Origin: G963676655 sp963676655 | GTDB taxonomy: Bacteria > Verrucomicrobiota > Lentisphaeria > Victivallales > Victivallaceae | DNA length: 64,000 nucleotides | NCBI GenBank assembly: GCA_963676655.2 | Contig: CAXXKX010000003.1 | Coordinates: 4,464,001-4,528,000, forward strand | Direction of reading: 5' to 3' | Part shown: positions 8,342 through 17,746 of the stretch, one piece after another | Layout of the letters: every line of letters starts with the position of its first letter | Numbering within the stretch: position 1 is the stretch's first letter | Position numbers and translations under genes: made by a program | The notes under the pieces: model-generated | The model's input: the letters and a program-made list of their open reading frames with translations, nothing else | What the model was told of the DNA's origin: nothing | Database searches by the model: none

Positions 8342-11086
8342 ATGAAGAGAATTATTTTCATCCTGACAATTTTAGCTTTTACGGTTCGGGCCGATGAATG
8401 GTTTTTCAAAGACGGCAAGACCGGTTGGAAAATATATTTACCGGAAAAGGCTGGAATAACCGAAAAATATGCCGCTCAGGAATTGAAAACCATGCTGAAA
8501 AAAATCAGTGGTGCCGACTTTAAAATCCTTAACGGAGGTAAGAAACCGGCGCAAGCGGCGGTGGTTATCGGACCGAGCGGAAAGGCCGCCCCTGACAAGC
8601 TGGATTCATTCTCGATTGAAACTCGCAAAGGAAACCTTTACCTGAAAGGGAATAGGCCCTGTGCTACACTTTACGCGGTTTACAGTTTCCTGCAAAATGA
8701 GCTGGGTGCCCGCTGGTTCTGGATTGGTGATTATGGAGAGTATTATAAAAAAATGGACAAATGGCGATTGCCGAAACTGGACCGCACAGAAACCGCCGCG
8801 TTTCAATACCGGGCTTTGACTCCGGTCGGTAATCAGCGTTATCCGGCTAACGGTTATTGGCTGGCGCGCAACAAACTCAATTATTATGCCAAACTAAGAG
8901 AAATCCGGGATCTGACCGGGATGGTTAAAACTCCGGTCGGCGTCAGCTCCCACCTGATCACGGTTCCCAAATCAATGTTCAAAGATCATCCCGAATGGTT
9001 TTCCATGGTCAACGGCAAACGTATCCCGGAGGGAAATGCCGGATGCTGGTCAAACCCGGAATTCACCCGGTATATTGTTGAAAAACTTACCACGCTGGCA
9101 AAAAAATCCGATGCCGAACTTATGAACGTGTTCCCGGCTGATATTACAACCCGGTGTCAGTGTCCGGAATGTACCCGAGATCCCGATCCGTCCTCCCGCT
9201 GGTATAATTATTACCGGAAATTGCAGGACGAGATTCATAAAACCCTGCCGAATCTGCGTTTTGCGGGTATTGCTTACATGGAATACCGTCCGGTGCCGCG
9301 TGCCGAGGTCAAGGGGATGGATTTTGTAATGTACTGTCAGTCGGACCGCTGCTACGTGCATAAATTCAATGACCCGAAATGCACGTTGAATGCAAACTCG
9401 CTGAAAGAGTTGAACCGTTGGATGAAAAAATGCCCGATGGCGATTTACGGCTATCATTTCGATGCATTCAACTGTCCAATGATCCTGCCGTTCTGGAATA
9501 TTCTGGCCGATGAGATTCGCTACTACCATCGGAACGGCAATATCGCTTTTATGAAAACCGAATTTCCGGTTGGCCGTCCCAAACGGCAGAAACCTGAGGA
9601 CATGTATCATATCACGTCGCGCCTGGCCGGTTACATTTATGCCCAGCTTGTCTGGAATCCGAATTTGTCGGTTGACAAGATCATTGACGACTGGTGCGAT
9701 TATGTGTTCGGCCCGGCCGCGTCGGAAATGGCTTCATATTACCGGCGGATGGCGCATGACTGGGAAAATTCCGGAGCTCATATAACCTACTATACTCATC
9801 CGCCGCAGGGATTTGCCGGGAAATTTGTCAGTGATGACCTGATCAAGTTTGCCGAAAAGAACTTCAGGACTGCCGCCGCCAAGCTGAAAGGACACCCCCG
9901 CGAACTCCAACAGCTTAAAATTGAAGCGGCAATTTTTGATAAATGGAAACGCGCAGCTCAGGTTGCGCGCCCCGCGGTCAACGTGATTAAAACCGATAAA
10001 GCGGAACAGGTTCCGGCGTTTCAGATGATCGACCGCCAGAAAAAAGTGACCGATACCAAAGTACAAATTTACCGTAATGATTCGGCATTGGTAATTCAAG
10101 TTAACTGTCCGAATATTCCAGGTCTTGCCGCCGGCAAACCGGGGAATGACAACTTCTGGGGCAGCGGTCCGTGCGACCGGTTGGAAATATTCCTTAACCT
10201 CAATGACGGAAGTCAATACCGCCATTTCGCGCTGAATCGCGGCGGCGGCTGGTTTGAGGCTCTCGGCGGCGACCATAGTTGGACCATAAACTGGAAACGG
10301 AAGATCACCAATACTAAAGACGGCTGGATTGCTGAAATCGAACTGCCTTTTTCCGAATTGAAAGTTTTCCCCGGCAAGAAAGACCAGTGGAATATCACGG
10401 TCAACCGGTATTCAAAACCGCATTCGGGTTTTCCAGCTCCGGCTTTCCACGATCCATCATCCGGTGCGACGCTCAACTTTTCCGGTAACGCCAAACCACG
10501 ACATAATCTGGTGTGGATCAGCACCAGGCCGGGCAAGATCACCAGCTTTTTTCCGGGTCTGCTGCGCTCCGGGTGGAATTACCGGCATTATGATTCCCCG
10601 GTCGAGGCGCTGAAATATGATCTTTCCGACGCGCAAATGATTGTCCTTACGGTCAGCGACTGGAGGAAGGTTCCTAAAAAACTGTTTACAGAAAAAATAA
10701 TCCCGGTGGTTCGCAATGGCGCGGTTCTGCTTCTGGAAGTTAACCATGCTCCGCTCGCAAAATATTTTGACGACAAATCATTCGCGCTCCGGTTTGGCGA
10801 GAAAAACCTGCTTAATCCCCGCAAGGCGGTTTATCCGCCGGAAACTCCGGACGCGTTACGAAAAACTTATCCTATGCCGCCCCCGGCGTATTATATCCCC
10901 GCCGTTTCCAAAGACTGGAAAGTCATCGGGCGAATCAAGCTGAAGAACGGTTCGGAAGAACCGTTTATGCTGGCCCGGCGTTACGGCAAGGGAGTAATAT
11001 TCGTAACCAAATTCAACGGCGGCTGGCCGCGCGCCGCCAAATATGTCGTTCCCCGGATTAATTATATTTATGAAAATGGCAGATAA
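8342..11086 (+). CDS. Secreted DUF4838-containing putative glycoside hydrolase
   Basis: A 914 aa exported protein with signal peptide MKRIIFILTILAFTVRA. Residues 20-140 resemble the N-terminal domain of alpha-glucuronidase/GH20-type enzymes (YAAQELKTMLKKISGADF, VVIGPSG, CATLYAVYSFLQNELGARWFW). Next comes the DUF4838 TIM-barrel-like region with NVFPADITTRCQCPECTRD. Residues 560-720 look like a CBM9-type beta-sandwich (PCDRLEIFLNLND, AEIELPFSELKV). The C-terminal 190 residues resemble a ThuA/glutamine-amidotransferase-like fold. The substrate is unknown; complex host or algal glycans are plausible. A GGAG ribosome site precedes the ATG. It is the last gene of module 1. Confidence 0.8.
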   Translation: MKRIIFILTILAFTVRADEWFFKDGKTGWKIYLPEKAGITEKYAAQELKTMLKKISGADFKILNGGKKPAQAAVVIGPSGKAAPDKLDSFSIETRKGNLYLKGNRPCATLYAVYSFLQNELGARWFWIGDYGEYYKKMDKWRLPKLDRTETAAFQYRALTPVGNQRYPANGYWLARNKLNYYAKLREIRDLTGMVKTPVGVSSHLITVPKSMFKDHPEWFSMVNGKRIPEGNAGCWSNPEFTRYIVEKLTTLAKKSDAELMNVFPADITTRCQCPECTRDPDPSSRWYNYYRKLQDEIHKTLPNLRFAGIAYMEYRPVPRAEVKGMDFVMYCQSDRCYVHKFNDPKCTLNANSLKELNRWMKKCPMAIYGYHFDAFNCPMILPFWNILADEIRYYHRNGNIAFMKTEFPVGRPKRQKPEDMYHITSRLAGYIYAQLVWNPNLSVDKIIDDWCDYVFGPAASEMASYYRRMAHDWENSGAHITYYTHPPQGFAGKFVSDDLIKFAEKNFRTAAAKLKGHPRELQQLKIEAAIFDKWKRAAQVARPAVNVIKTDKAEQVPAFQMIDRQKKVTDTKVQIYRNDSALVIQVNCPNIPGLAAGKPGNDNFWGSGPCDRLEIFLNLNDGSQYRHFALNRGGGWFEALGGDHSWTINWKRKITNTKDGWIAEIELPFSELKVFPGKKDQWNITVNRYSKPHSGFPAPAFHDPSSGATLNFSGNAKPRHNLVWISTRPGKITSFFPGLLRSGWNYRHYDSPVEALKYDLSDAQMIVLTVSDWRKVPKKLFTEKIIPVVRNGAVLLLEVNHAPLAKYFDDKSFALRFGEKNLLNPRKAVYPPETPDALRKTYPMPPPAYYIPAVSKDWKVIGRIKLKNGSEEPFMLARRYGKGVIFVTKFNGGWPRAAKYVVPRINYIYENGR

Positions 11087-11480
11087 CTAAGTCGACCATA
11101 AGCTTAATGAATTAAGGATAGAAATAAACATGTTTCAACTTTGGGGATACGTATTCATTATAAAATATGTTAGTTGGCATTTCTGACAAAAATTAATAGA
11201 TATTTTCATCCATCCTTTATTTTCGTTTTTTAAGAAAAATTATATCGCGGCACAACATATAGCTCTTCAATATTCCTGACTGCTATTAACTTTTGTGCAG
11301 TAAGAGACTGAGTTAAAAGTTCCTTATTCACCTGACATATATTGGATTGTCACAATGTTTGATTGATAATATTAAGATTTGAGGCGTTGTAGTGTACATT
11401 TTCGTACAAAAAGACAACTAAAATCGTTTGAGTTTGCGTATTACAAAATCAAATAAATTGCAAAAAAATTACTGATGATA
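11087..11480. other. AT-rich non-coding stretch
   Basis: About 400 bp of strongly AT-rich DNA with no convincing gene. One 19-codon frame begins MFQLWGYVFI near 11130 after an AAGGA, but it has no family character. It marks the left border of the AT-rich accessory region. Confidence 0.5.
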
Positions 11481-11508
11481 TTGATTTATTTTTATTAACC
11501 TGTATAAT
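11481..11508 (+). promoter_or_regulatory. Strong sigma-70-type promoter
   Basis: TTGATT, 16-bp spacer, perfect TATAAT. The last bases of the -10 box are part of a long palindrome, so a bound repressor would block transcription. The first good gene downstream starts at 11929. Confidence 0.65.
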
Positions 11509-11546
11509 GTTATTGATAACATGTTATCAATAACATGTTATTGATA
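11507..11546. promoter_or_regulatory. Overlapping perfect palindromes, probable repressor operator
   Basis: 11507-11536 is a perfect 30-bp palindrome (half ATGTTATTGATAACA) and 11525-11546 is a perfect 22-bp palindrome sharing its right half. Together they give three alternating TTATTGATA half-sites over the likely transcription start of the promoter at 11481. Cooperative binding of two dimers is inferred. Confidence 0.7.
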
Positions 11547-11739
11547 TCATCGGCGTGGAATAATATCGCAAAATATAATAAACGATATAGCGTGTATGAT
11601 GCCGCCAAATTTATCAAGGGTGTCTATCATCTGCACCTAAAGGGTTTTAACTTTCGAATAATGCGGTGGTTTGCGAAAGTAAGAATCGGGTTTGTAACCA
11701 CGTGGATGAGCGTGTCTCAAATAATATTAACCCTAGTGA

Positions 11740-11861
11740 TGAAACAATTGCATAGAGAAAGGAGAGCGTATTTTGAGAAAACAGTATTTGAAATTATTAA
11801 GTTTTTTATAGTTATTGCAATTATTGTAATTTTGACAAGCGCGCTGTCACAATTCCCATAA
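11740..11861 (+). pseudogene. Decayed prepilin N-terminus
   Basis: The frame ends ...YFEKTVFEIIKFFIVIAIIVIL followed by TSALSQFP and a stop. This matches position by position the FTLIELLVVIAII hydrophobic start of the prepilin genes nearby, but Glu5 is Lys and the protein stops where the body should begin. An AAAGGAGA ribosome site lies just before a TTGAGAAAACAG that would encode a normal MRKQ-like leader in another frame, so a frameshift separates leader from helix. It lies between the palindromic promoter and the large secreted protein, the same relative place as the intact prepilins. Confidence 0.6.
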
Positions 11862-11928
11862 CCAGATAAGAGAAAAAGCGAAATAAAGCTGAGTGTATGT
11901 TTTAATCAATAGCAAAAGGAAGTACAAA

Positions 11929-14900
11929 ATGGTTAACAAGAATTTCATGGGTTTTATCAGGGTATTCGCATCTATTATCATCCTGTTCATCTTAAATTCA
12001 ACCTCCTTTGCTGATTCTGGAGGAGATTGGAGTTCCATGTTTTCCCCAAGTGGAATAGTACCACAGCTTAGTTCTTCTAACAGGACTTCGATTCAAGAGT
12101 TTGAAGAGGTAAAAATCAGAGGGAAAAACCTAATATTAATAGGGGCTCAAGCTGGACAAGACATAAACTTGGTTTTGAAGCATAAACAAATATCATCTTA
12201 TCAGGATTTAGGTAACTGGGAGCTGCGTAACGCCGAGATGGATACATTGGCATCTGGAAATTTTCTCCTGAACGAAAGTGTTACTGTGTCTTATACGAGT
12301 CAAAAAACGGAGACATTGTTTCTGTGTGTTGACACTTTGCGCAATGGCTTGATCATTTTGTCCAGTCAGGCTCCGGTTGGAATCGGAGCCAGTAGCAAGG
12401 CCCATTTAATATCCAATGCCAATAAAGAATTATATATAAGTGTTCCTGCAAAATTACAGGAGTTTTCTGTTGAGATTTTCTCTTCTGTAAGTCTCGAAAA
12501 CGTAAAAATAGAAATATATAATCCTGCGAGTCAAAAGGTGGGGGAAGGCGAAACAACTTCACAGAACCAGGATGTTTTGGTAAATGTTCAAACTGGTGAA
12601 TATGCCGATTGTATTTGGAAAATAATAATCAAAACTCCCACAGAAGGGATTTTAGAAGATTATTATATTAAATTATCTGGGAAAATTCCTCCGGCAATGA
12701 CGTTGTGGAATACGGACAAGTTTCTATTTTCTCCATTTGGTACCACAGAAAGCGTTGCTGTTATGGTGGATAAGGTGTTGGCCGCAACAACACTATATGA
12801 TGTTCAAGAATGGATGGTTGAGGAATATCATGATGCAGGATTTAACGTTTATGTTCCAAGAAAGTATTATGGAGACAGTAGTTCATATACAACAGACCTT
12901 GCTCAACTAAATGAAACTGCCGAATGGTGTGATGCCAGGAATATGAAGACACTGGTATGGATGCGGGGAACCCTGAGCGCTCCGTTCAGTGATCCGTCAG
13001 CCGATGGTAAGAGATATTTGCCGGGAACAGGGGAAATCAGCATTTGGAGTCCAAACTCTGATGAGTTATGGTCTTATTTATCCAATTTTATCTTGTCCTA
13101 CGCTAATTTGAGTACTACGCAGAAGGGACTACAGGGGGTGTTTTTGGATTTTGAAGATTATTCTGCCGAAAAATATTTGGCTCCCTCTGTTAATACTTAT
13201 CATATATCATATGACGATGTAATCATTGGCCAGTTTGAAGCGGCAAATAATATCACGATTTCGGTGGCCCCGGCAGATCGCAAACAGTGGTTGGAAGAGA
13301 ATGACTTGCATGACCAGTTTGTTTCTTTTCAACTGGAGAAATGGCGGCAACGCTGCCAATCTTTACGTTCCGCCGTTGATGCCATCAATCCTCAGTTCCA
13401 ATTTTACGTATATCCTTTTGGCCGGTTAACCCCTTTTTCAATCGGGATAGATGCTCCTGTCGGAAGGTTATCTTCTCCCCAAGCTCCGGTCGTTCTAGCG
13501 GATTCTACTTGTTATGACAGTGATGTTTCAATTATTCATGATGCTCCAGCTGCTGTCCTCAAAGCTACGGAAAAAATAGATGCTGGTAATAATTATGCCG
13601 CTATGCTAAATACTCCATATATGTTACTGGCTGGTTTTGACCCGATTTGCCAGGTAAATGATTTTCAGCCATTGGAATACCTGGCCAGAGTCCCAATCGT
13701 TGGAGCGGAAAAGGGTAACGGATACTGGGTATTTTATGAATTTGGTTCATCTGAAGACGCTGAGGGGTACCATCCATATTGTATGAACTGTTTTTCTTCT
13801 GTTAATGATAAAATTGCACTCCAGGACTGGGATGCTTCAGAATATTCATATCAAGAGGTATTTCCCTGGGATTCTTTATGGCTGAACGGAGTTGCACCAA
13901 ATGTTTCATGCTCTGATAGCACAACCAGCCAGACGATACCGAATTGTTATTTAAGAGGAGGCGCGTATTTAATGCTCAACTGCACCAAAGATGTCGAGGT
14001 AAATATTTCACTGAAAAATAGACAACTGGGTAGCTATACAGATTTGACCGCATGGGAAGTAAGATATTCGGGAAGCATGAAGCAATCTATATGCAAGGGG
14101 TTGATCCAAACAGACTCAACCGGGAACATTTCTTTTACTCCGGAACATAACGGATTATATTTCCTATGTACACATTCGGTGAAAAATGCAATGGAAGTCG
14201 AGTCGTGCAATGTTCCATATGCGATATATGCCGCTAACTACTTTAATCTGCATCAAAATACTAGCCCGTTGTATTTTTATGTTCCTGATGATGTTGCAAC
14301 TTTTACGTTGAATGTCAAAGGCACAACAAATGAACATGTAAAAGTAAGTATATATTCTCCCTCAGGCATCTTGGTGGCTTCAGACTATACAACTGATGAA
14401 AACAAAGAAAAACAGATATCTGTAAACGTCTCATCCAGTGATGCGGGTGTTTGGAAGATTGTTCCGGAATCAAATGGGATTAATATTCTTGAAGATTACT
14501 ATTTGAAACTGTCGCCAGGTATTGCCCCATGTCTAACATTAAGTCAGGATTATGCGTTTTTTAATAAAGTTGACGTTGAAGCGGAAACCGGAACAATGAC
14601 AGCTCCAATGCAGACAGCTATAGACGTTTCGGATCCTGATTGCGAGTACATTTTCAGCGGAATATCAAATTCAGGTAGCGCTTTGATTGAATTTACTATT
14701 CCAGAAGATGGAGAGTATTATGTGTGGGGCAGGGTATGGGCTGTTGATGGTGTCCATGACTCTTTATATGTATTGGCGGAAGGAGACGATCCTAATGATA
14801 AGAATTCTTATATTTGGGACGTTGGTACGATTTATGGAGAATGGCAGTGGAAAAGAGTTAAAACCAGAACAATCTCGCCTCGCACCTTTGTGTGGAACGC

Positions 14901-14991
14901 GGGAGCTCATACTCTAAATATATTATCGCGTGAATCATTCACTCGCTTGGACAAACTTGTTATTACCAAAGATCCCAATTTTATCCCATAA
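11929..14991 (+). CDS. Large secreted protein with TIM-barrel-like centre, duplicated beta domains and C-terminal CBM
   Basis: About 1020 aa with signal peptide MVNKNFMGFIRVFASIIILFI. The ATG at 11929 has AAAGGA upstream and is preferred over one twelve codons earlier. Residues about 50-260 and 650-860 are copies of one another: both contain SY.DL..WE, a jelly-roll-like stretch and an ILEDYY.KLS ending. Between them is a glycoside-hydrolase-like region with WMVEEYHDAGFNVYVPRKYYG and GVFLDFEDYS, whose acidic residues are candidate catalytic groups. The last 150 residues (VEAETGTM, GEYYVWGRVWA, NAGAHTLNILSRESFTRLDK) look like a CBM6-type carbohydrate-binding module. Enzyme family and substrate are not recognised. 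Codon use is AT-rich compared with its neighbours. Confidence 0.75.
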   Translation: MVNKNFMGFIRVFASIIILFILNSTSFADSGGDWSSMFSPSGIVPQLSSSNRTSIQEFEEVKIRGKNLILIGAQAGQDINLVLKHKQISSYQDLGNWELRNAEMDTLASGNFLLNESVTVSYTSQKTETLFLCVDTLRNGLIILSSQAPVGIGASSKAHLISNANKELYISVPAKLQEFSVEIFSSVSLENVKIEIYNPASQKVGEGETTSQNQDVLVNVQTGEYADCIWKIIIKTPTEGILEDYYIKLSGKIPPAMTLWNTDKFLFSPFGTTESVAVMVDKVLAATTLYDVQEWMVEEYHDAGFNVYVPRKYYGDSSSYTTDLAQLNETAEWCDARNMKTLVWMRGTLSAPFSDPSADGKRYLPGTGEISIWSPNSDELWSYLSNFILSYANLSTTQKGLQGVFLDFEDYSAEKYLAPSVNTYHISYDDVIIGQFEAANNITISVAPADRKQWLEENDLHDQFVSFQLEKWRQRCQSLRSAVDAINPQFQFYVYPFGRLTPFSIGIDAPVGRLSSPQAPVVLADSTCYDSDVSIIHDAPAAVLKATEKIDAGNNYAAMLNTPYMLLAGFDPICQVNDFQPLEYLARVPIVGAEKGNGYWVFYEFGSSEDAEGYHPYCMNCFSSVNDKIALQDWDASEYSYQEVFPWDSLWLNGVAPNVSCSDSTTSQTIPNCYLRGGAYLMLNCTKDVEVNISLKNRQLGSYTDLTAWEVRYSGSMKQSICKGLIQTDSTGNISFTPEHNGLYFLCTHSVKNAMEVESCNVPYAIYAANYFNLHQNTSPLYFYVPDDVATFTLNVKGTTNEHVKVSIYSPSGILVASDYTTDENKEKQISVNVSSSDAGVWKIVPESNGINILEDYYLKLSPGIAPCLTLSQDYAFFNKVDVEAETGTMTAPMQTAIDVSDPDCEYIFSGISNSGSALIEFTIPEDGEYYVWGRVWAVDGVHDSLYVLAEGDDPNDKNSYIWDVGTIYGEWQWKRVKTRTISPRTFVWNAGAHTLNILSRESFTRLDKLVITKDPNFIP

Positions 14992-15125
14992 CTGAATGGC
15001 TATGTCGAGAATGATATCAAAAGGCTGGTAACAATAAAACAATCAGGTCGTATATGATATAAATATGATAATTTACCTAGGGAAAGCACCTTAAAATTGA
15101 GTCTCCTGCAATTAGTTGATTTCAA

Positions 15126-15215
15126 TTCATTGCTTTGCTTATGGGCTCCGTTCAAATAATTCTGCCGGATAACCGGGGATTCGAATTTGGAGTCGAACAA
15201 AACGACCAGGGGCAT
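15126..15215 (-). pseudogene. Duplicated 3'-end fragment of the Zn-phospholipase-like gene
   Basis: 15126-15181 matches 16496-16551 at 46 of 56 positions without gaps. It covers the last codons and downstream flank of the gene that ends at 16522. Read on the minus strand it encodes FDSKF then a jump to the PRLSGRIH region out of frame, so about 20 bp are deleted. The two copies are direct repeats flanking the orphan gene at 15387. The rest of the 14992-15386 gap shows no gene. Confidence 0.65.
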
Positions 15216-15386
15216 ATCTTCGATTTAGTGTATGTCACAACTTGCACTGTCTTTCCAAATGTGCTAGATTTGTGGTAATAAATGATTGATCCCGATGGTT
15301 GGATCTGTGGTCCCTGATGCAGATAACGTCAAGGAATTACGTTACAACCAGTGGAATTCAATTTGTTAATAAAATTGGAGTATCTT

Positions 15387-16442
15387 ATGCCGGGTTTATT
15401 TCAAAATTTATTTCTGGTTCCTGTTTTATGTTTCTGTTGCATCAATATTTCTTCAGCTGAATTATCCGTTTCTGATATTGAAGAAAAATTAAAAATCATA
15501 GATGGTAATGAAAAACAAATCAGGACAGATGGTCATTTGTCGAATCCTGAAAGACATAAAGAAAATATGAAGAAATTTGATGACCTGCGACGAGATATCC
15601 ATAATACTATTATTCATAAAATAAACAACGCAGATTATCAAAGTATTACCCCGTTTCTGAAATGTGCTACAGTGCCTGTCAGGGATATTACTATTAATTC
15701 AATAGAGAACTTCCTGCTGAATAGAAAAACAGAATTAGCCGATAAACGGCGAAATTTATTTGACTTTTACATTGAGAATTGTAAATATGACAATGGCCTT
15801 TTGTTTTTAAAAGTATGTTCAAAGGTAAATACATATGAAGAGCAATTGAAGAAAAATATAAAAAGGTTATTCCTCAAAAAACAAATTTTGCCGCTTATAC
15901 TTGAATTTAAAGCAGCCCTTTTTTTTGATACTGAAATAATAGATGCTCTAAAACGGAGTAATAAGCAAATTAAACAATCTGATTTTAATAAATTTTCAAA
16001 GTCAAAAGGGCGGTTGGATTTTAAAACATATGTTTTAATAACCAATCTTGTTTTATCAGCTCGACACGGAAATGAAGACGCATTCAAAAAATATGATAAG
16101 TACGCCAATGCATCAGAGCCGATTTCTCCTAAAAGCCTGATAGGCTATGCAATAATTGCCTCCTCAAAATCATACGATATATTATTTGAAAAACAGAATG
16201 ATTTTAGAAAATATTCATATACAAAAATGCCTGTTGCGAATAGTGCGGCAGTCATATTGCATAAAACTATCGAGGGTTTTCCGTATATAAAAACGAGATG
16301 GCTTTCCAAAGAAGATATTTTGACGCCTGGTTCAGCACAGAAATATTTGAATTGGATCCAAAAGCATAGAAATTCATATAAGCTGAAAAAGCTTAATCCA
16401 TATGAACTCTACTCTTTACTTTCAATACGTATCAAAGAATAA
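15387..16442 (+). CDS. Hypothetical secreted alpha-helical protein
   Basis: A protein of about 351 aa that I do not recognise. The ATG chosen has GGAG seven bases upstream and gives the signal peptide MPGLFQNLFLVPVLCFCCIN, cleaved probably near SSA. The mature part is highly charged, Lys-rich and predicted mostly helical, with no cysteine cluster or catalytic motif. The gene is very AT-rich. It is flanked by direct repeats of the 3' end of the neighbouring minus-strand gene, which suggests it was inserted there. Function is unknown. Confidence 0.65.
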   Translation: MPGLFQNLFLVPVLCFCCINISSAELSVSDIEEKLKIIDGNEKQIRTDGHLSNPERHKENMKKFDDLRRDIHNTIIHKINNADYQSITPFLKCATVPVRDITINSIENFLLNRKTELADKRRNLFDFYIENCKYDNGLLFLKVCSKVNTYEEQLKKNIKRLFLKKQILPLILEFKAALFFDTEIIDALKRSNKQIKQSDFNKFSKSKGRLDFKTYVLITNLVLSARHGNEDAFKKYDKYANASEPISPKSLIGYAIIASSKSYDILFEKQNDFRKYSYTKMPVANSAAVILHKTIEGFPYIKTRWLSKEDILTPGSAQKYLNWIQKHRNSYKLKKLNPYELYSLLSIRIKE

Positions 16443-16521
16443 AAGGACACGAAAACAAAGGAGTGTCAACGTATTTCCTTGTACGCAAGTTTTGGTTCAT
16501 TGCTTTGTGTGGTATCTGCGT

Positions 16522-17742
16522 TCAATGAATTCTGCCGGATAACCGGGGATTGGCGAAGACCGGGTAGAAAAATTTGGTGTCAAACGGGGCAGGGCGGGCG
16601 TCGCGGACATAAAGTTTCAAGGTTTGCGCGTTCCCCAGCTCTATTTTGATTTTGTTTGCCGGTTCGTTTATGTCGAGAGGGTCGGATACGTGGGCGATGT
16701 TGTCATCAAGCATGACCATGAAAATAGCTTCTGTTTCATTGACGGAACCGCGATTCAAGCCTGTTTCCGTTTCAAAATATTGGAATGTATTGCGCGGAAT
16801 CCGGTATTCGACAAACGCTTCCCGGCCGCCGACAATGTTCGGGGCCATATTCGGCAGCAGGGCTATTCCGGGAACGTCCCCGTCTCCAAGATTAAGTTTT
16901 AATGGTTGATCAATTGTTTTGCCCGGAACCCGGTCGATCATGATGCCGTAATTGAACAGCATGTCACAGGACTGTTTGAGCGGAACCAGTTCCCGGAGGT
17001 CAATCACGTTCGGGATTTTTGCATCCGGTTCAGCTATGATATGCCGGATTGAGAAAAGCAGATCAGCGAACAGTTTGGCGCAAAGAGTTAAAGTGCGTGA
17101 AGCTGATGCCTGTGCCGCTGCGTGGTCGTCTTCCATGATTGCGGTGATGATCGGGATTACTTCCGCAGTAGAGCGCTGTTTCAGGATTTCCAATTCCTCG
17201 ATCAGACGCCATTTCAGTTCGTCTAGTCCTGATGCCAGCTGTCTTGGTGCATACTTCTCGACCGGGATTTTGCCGGATATTTTTTCAATGGCCGGGTGGA
17301 AAATAAAGCATTTATCTTTTTGCGGTAAAAGTTGTTTTATCAGACGCTCGTCAAAGACATGCGCCGCCTGCCCGGTGTCGCCGATTATATGTGACAGACA
17401 GCCGGTAAATTTTGCCGCTTTGACTTTGTTTCCTGAACTCATGTTTTTGAAGACCGCATCAAGCCAGTGATCGATGATTTCCGGATAAGTATTTCTGATA
17501 TCCAGAGGTTTAAAAACCGCATGGCAATTCCTGTTTCCGGAAACGGGAAGCATGGCGTATTCCCTCCACTCATGATCAATCCGGTCGCTTTTCGTTGCCT
17601 GTAATTCTCCGGCGGCAAAATAATCCGGATAATTCGAAGCGTAAATAATAACCTCGGATAATGGTCGCCAGAACTTCGCGGATTTCCCAGTCATCCAGCT
17701 TATTGCCGTTTGAGATATATGTTTGTGCATTTGAGTATTCAT
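16522..17742 (-). CDS. Zinc-dependent phospholipase C / S1-P1 nuclease-fold protein with C-terminal beta domain
   Basis: About 406 aa, starting at an ATG that avoids overlap with the HAD gene; an earlier in-frame ATG at 17811 would overlap it. Metal-site residues of the Zn-PLC/S1-P1 fold are visible: an N-terminal HKHISQTAISW segment, DRIDHEWREY, and CLSHIIGDTGQAAHVFDE with the His-x3-Asp-x5-His spacing typical of the family. After about residue 270 comes a different, beta-rich domain with LNLGDGDVPG, perhaps for substrate binding. No clear signal peptide is seen. It is the last gene of the heparinase operon. Whether it cleaves phospholipid, nucleic acid or something else is not clear. Confidence 0.65.
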   Translation of the reverse strand: MNTQMHKHISQTAISWMTGKSAKFWRPLSEVIIYASNYPDYFAAGELQATKSDRIDHEWREYAMLPVSGNRNCHAVFKPLDIRNTYPEIIDHWLDAVFKNMSSGNKVKAAKFTGCLSHIIGDTGQAAHVFDERLIKQLLPQKDKCFIFHPAIEKISGKIPVEKYAPRQLASGLDELKWRLIEELEILKQRSTAEVIPIITAIMEDDHAAAQASASRTLTLCAKLFADLLFSIRHIIAEPDAKIPNVIDLRELVPLKQSCDMLFNYGIMIDRVPGKTIDQPLKLNLGDGDVPGIALLPNMAPNIVGGREAFVEYRIPRNTFQYFETETGLNRGSVNETEAIFMVMLDDNIAHVSDPLDINEPANKIKIELGNAQTLKLYVRDARPAPFDTKFFYPVFANPRLSGRIH

Positions 17743-17746
17743 AAAT

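Noticed and set aside
11535..11739. Open frame from the ATG inside the palindromic operator
   Set aside because: The start lies within the operator and the first 65 residues have no protein character; only the prepilin-like end is reported as a remnant.
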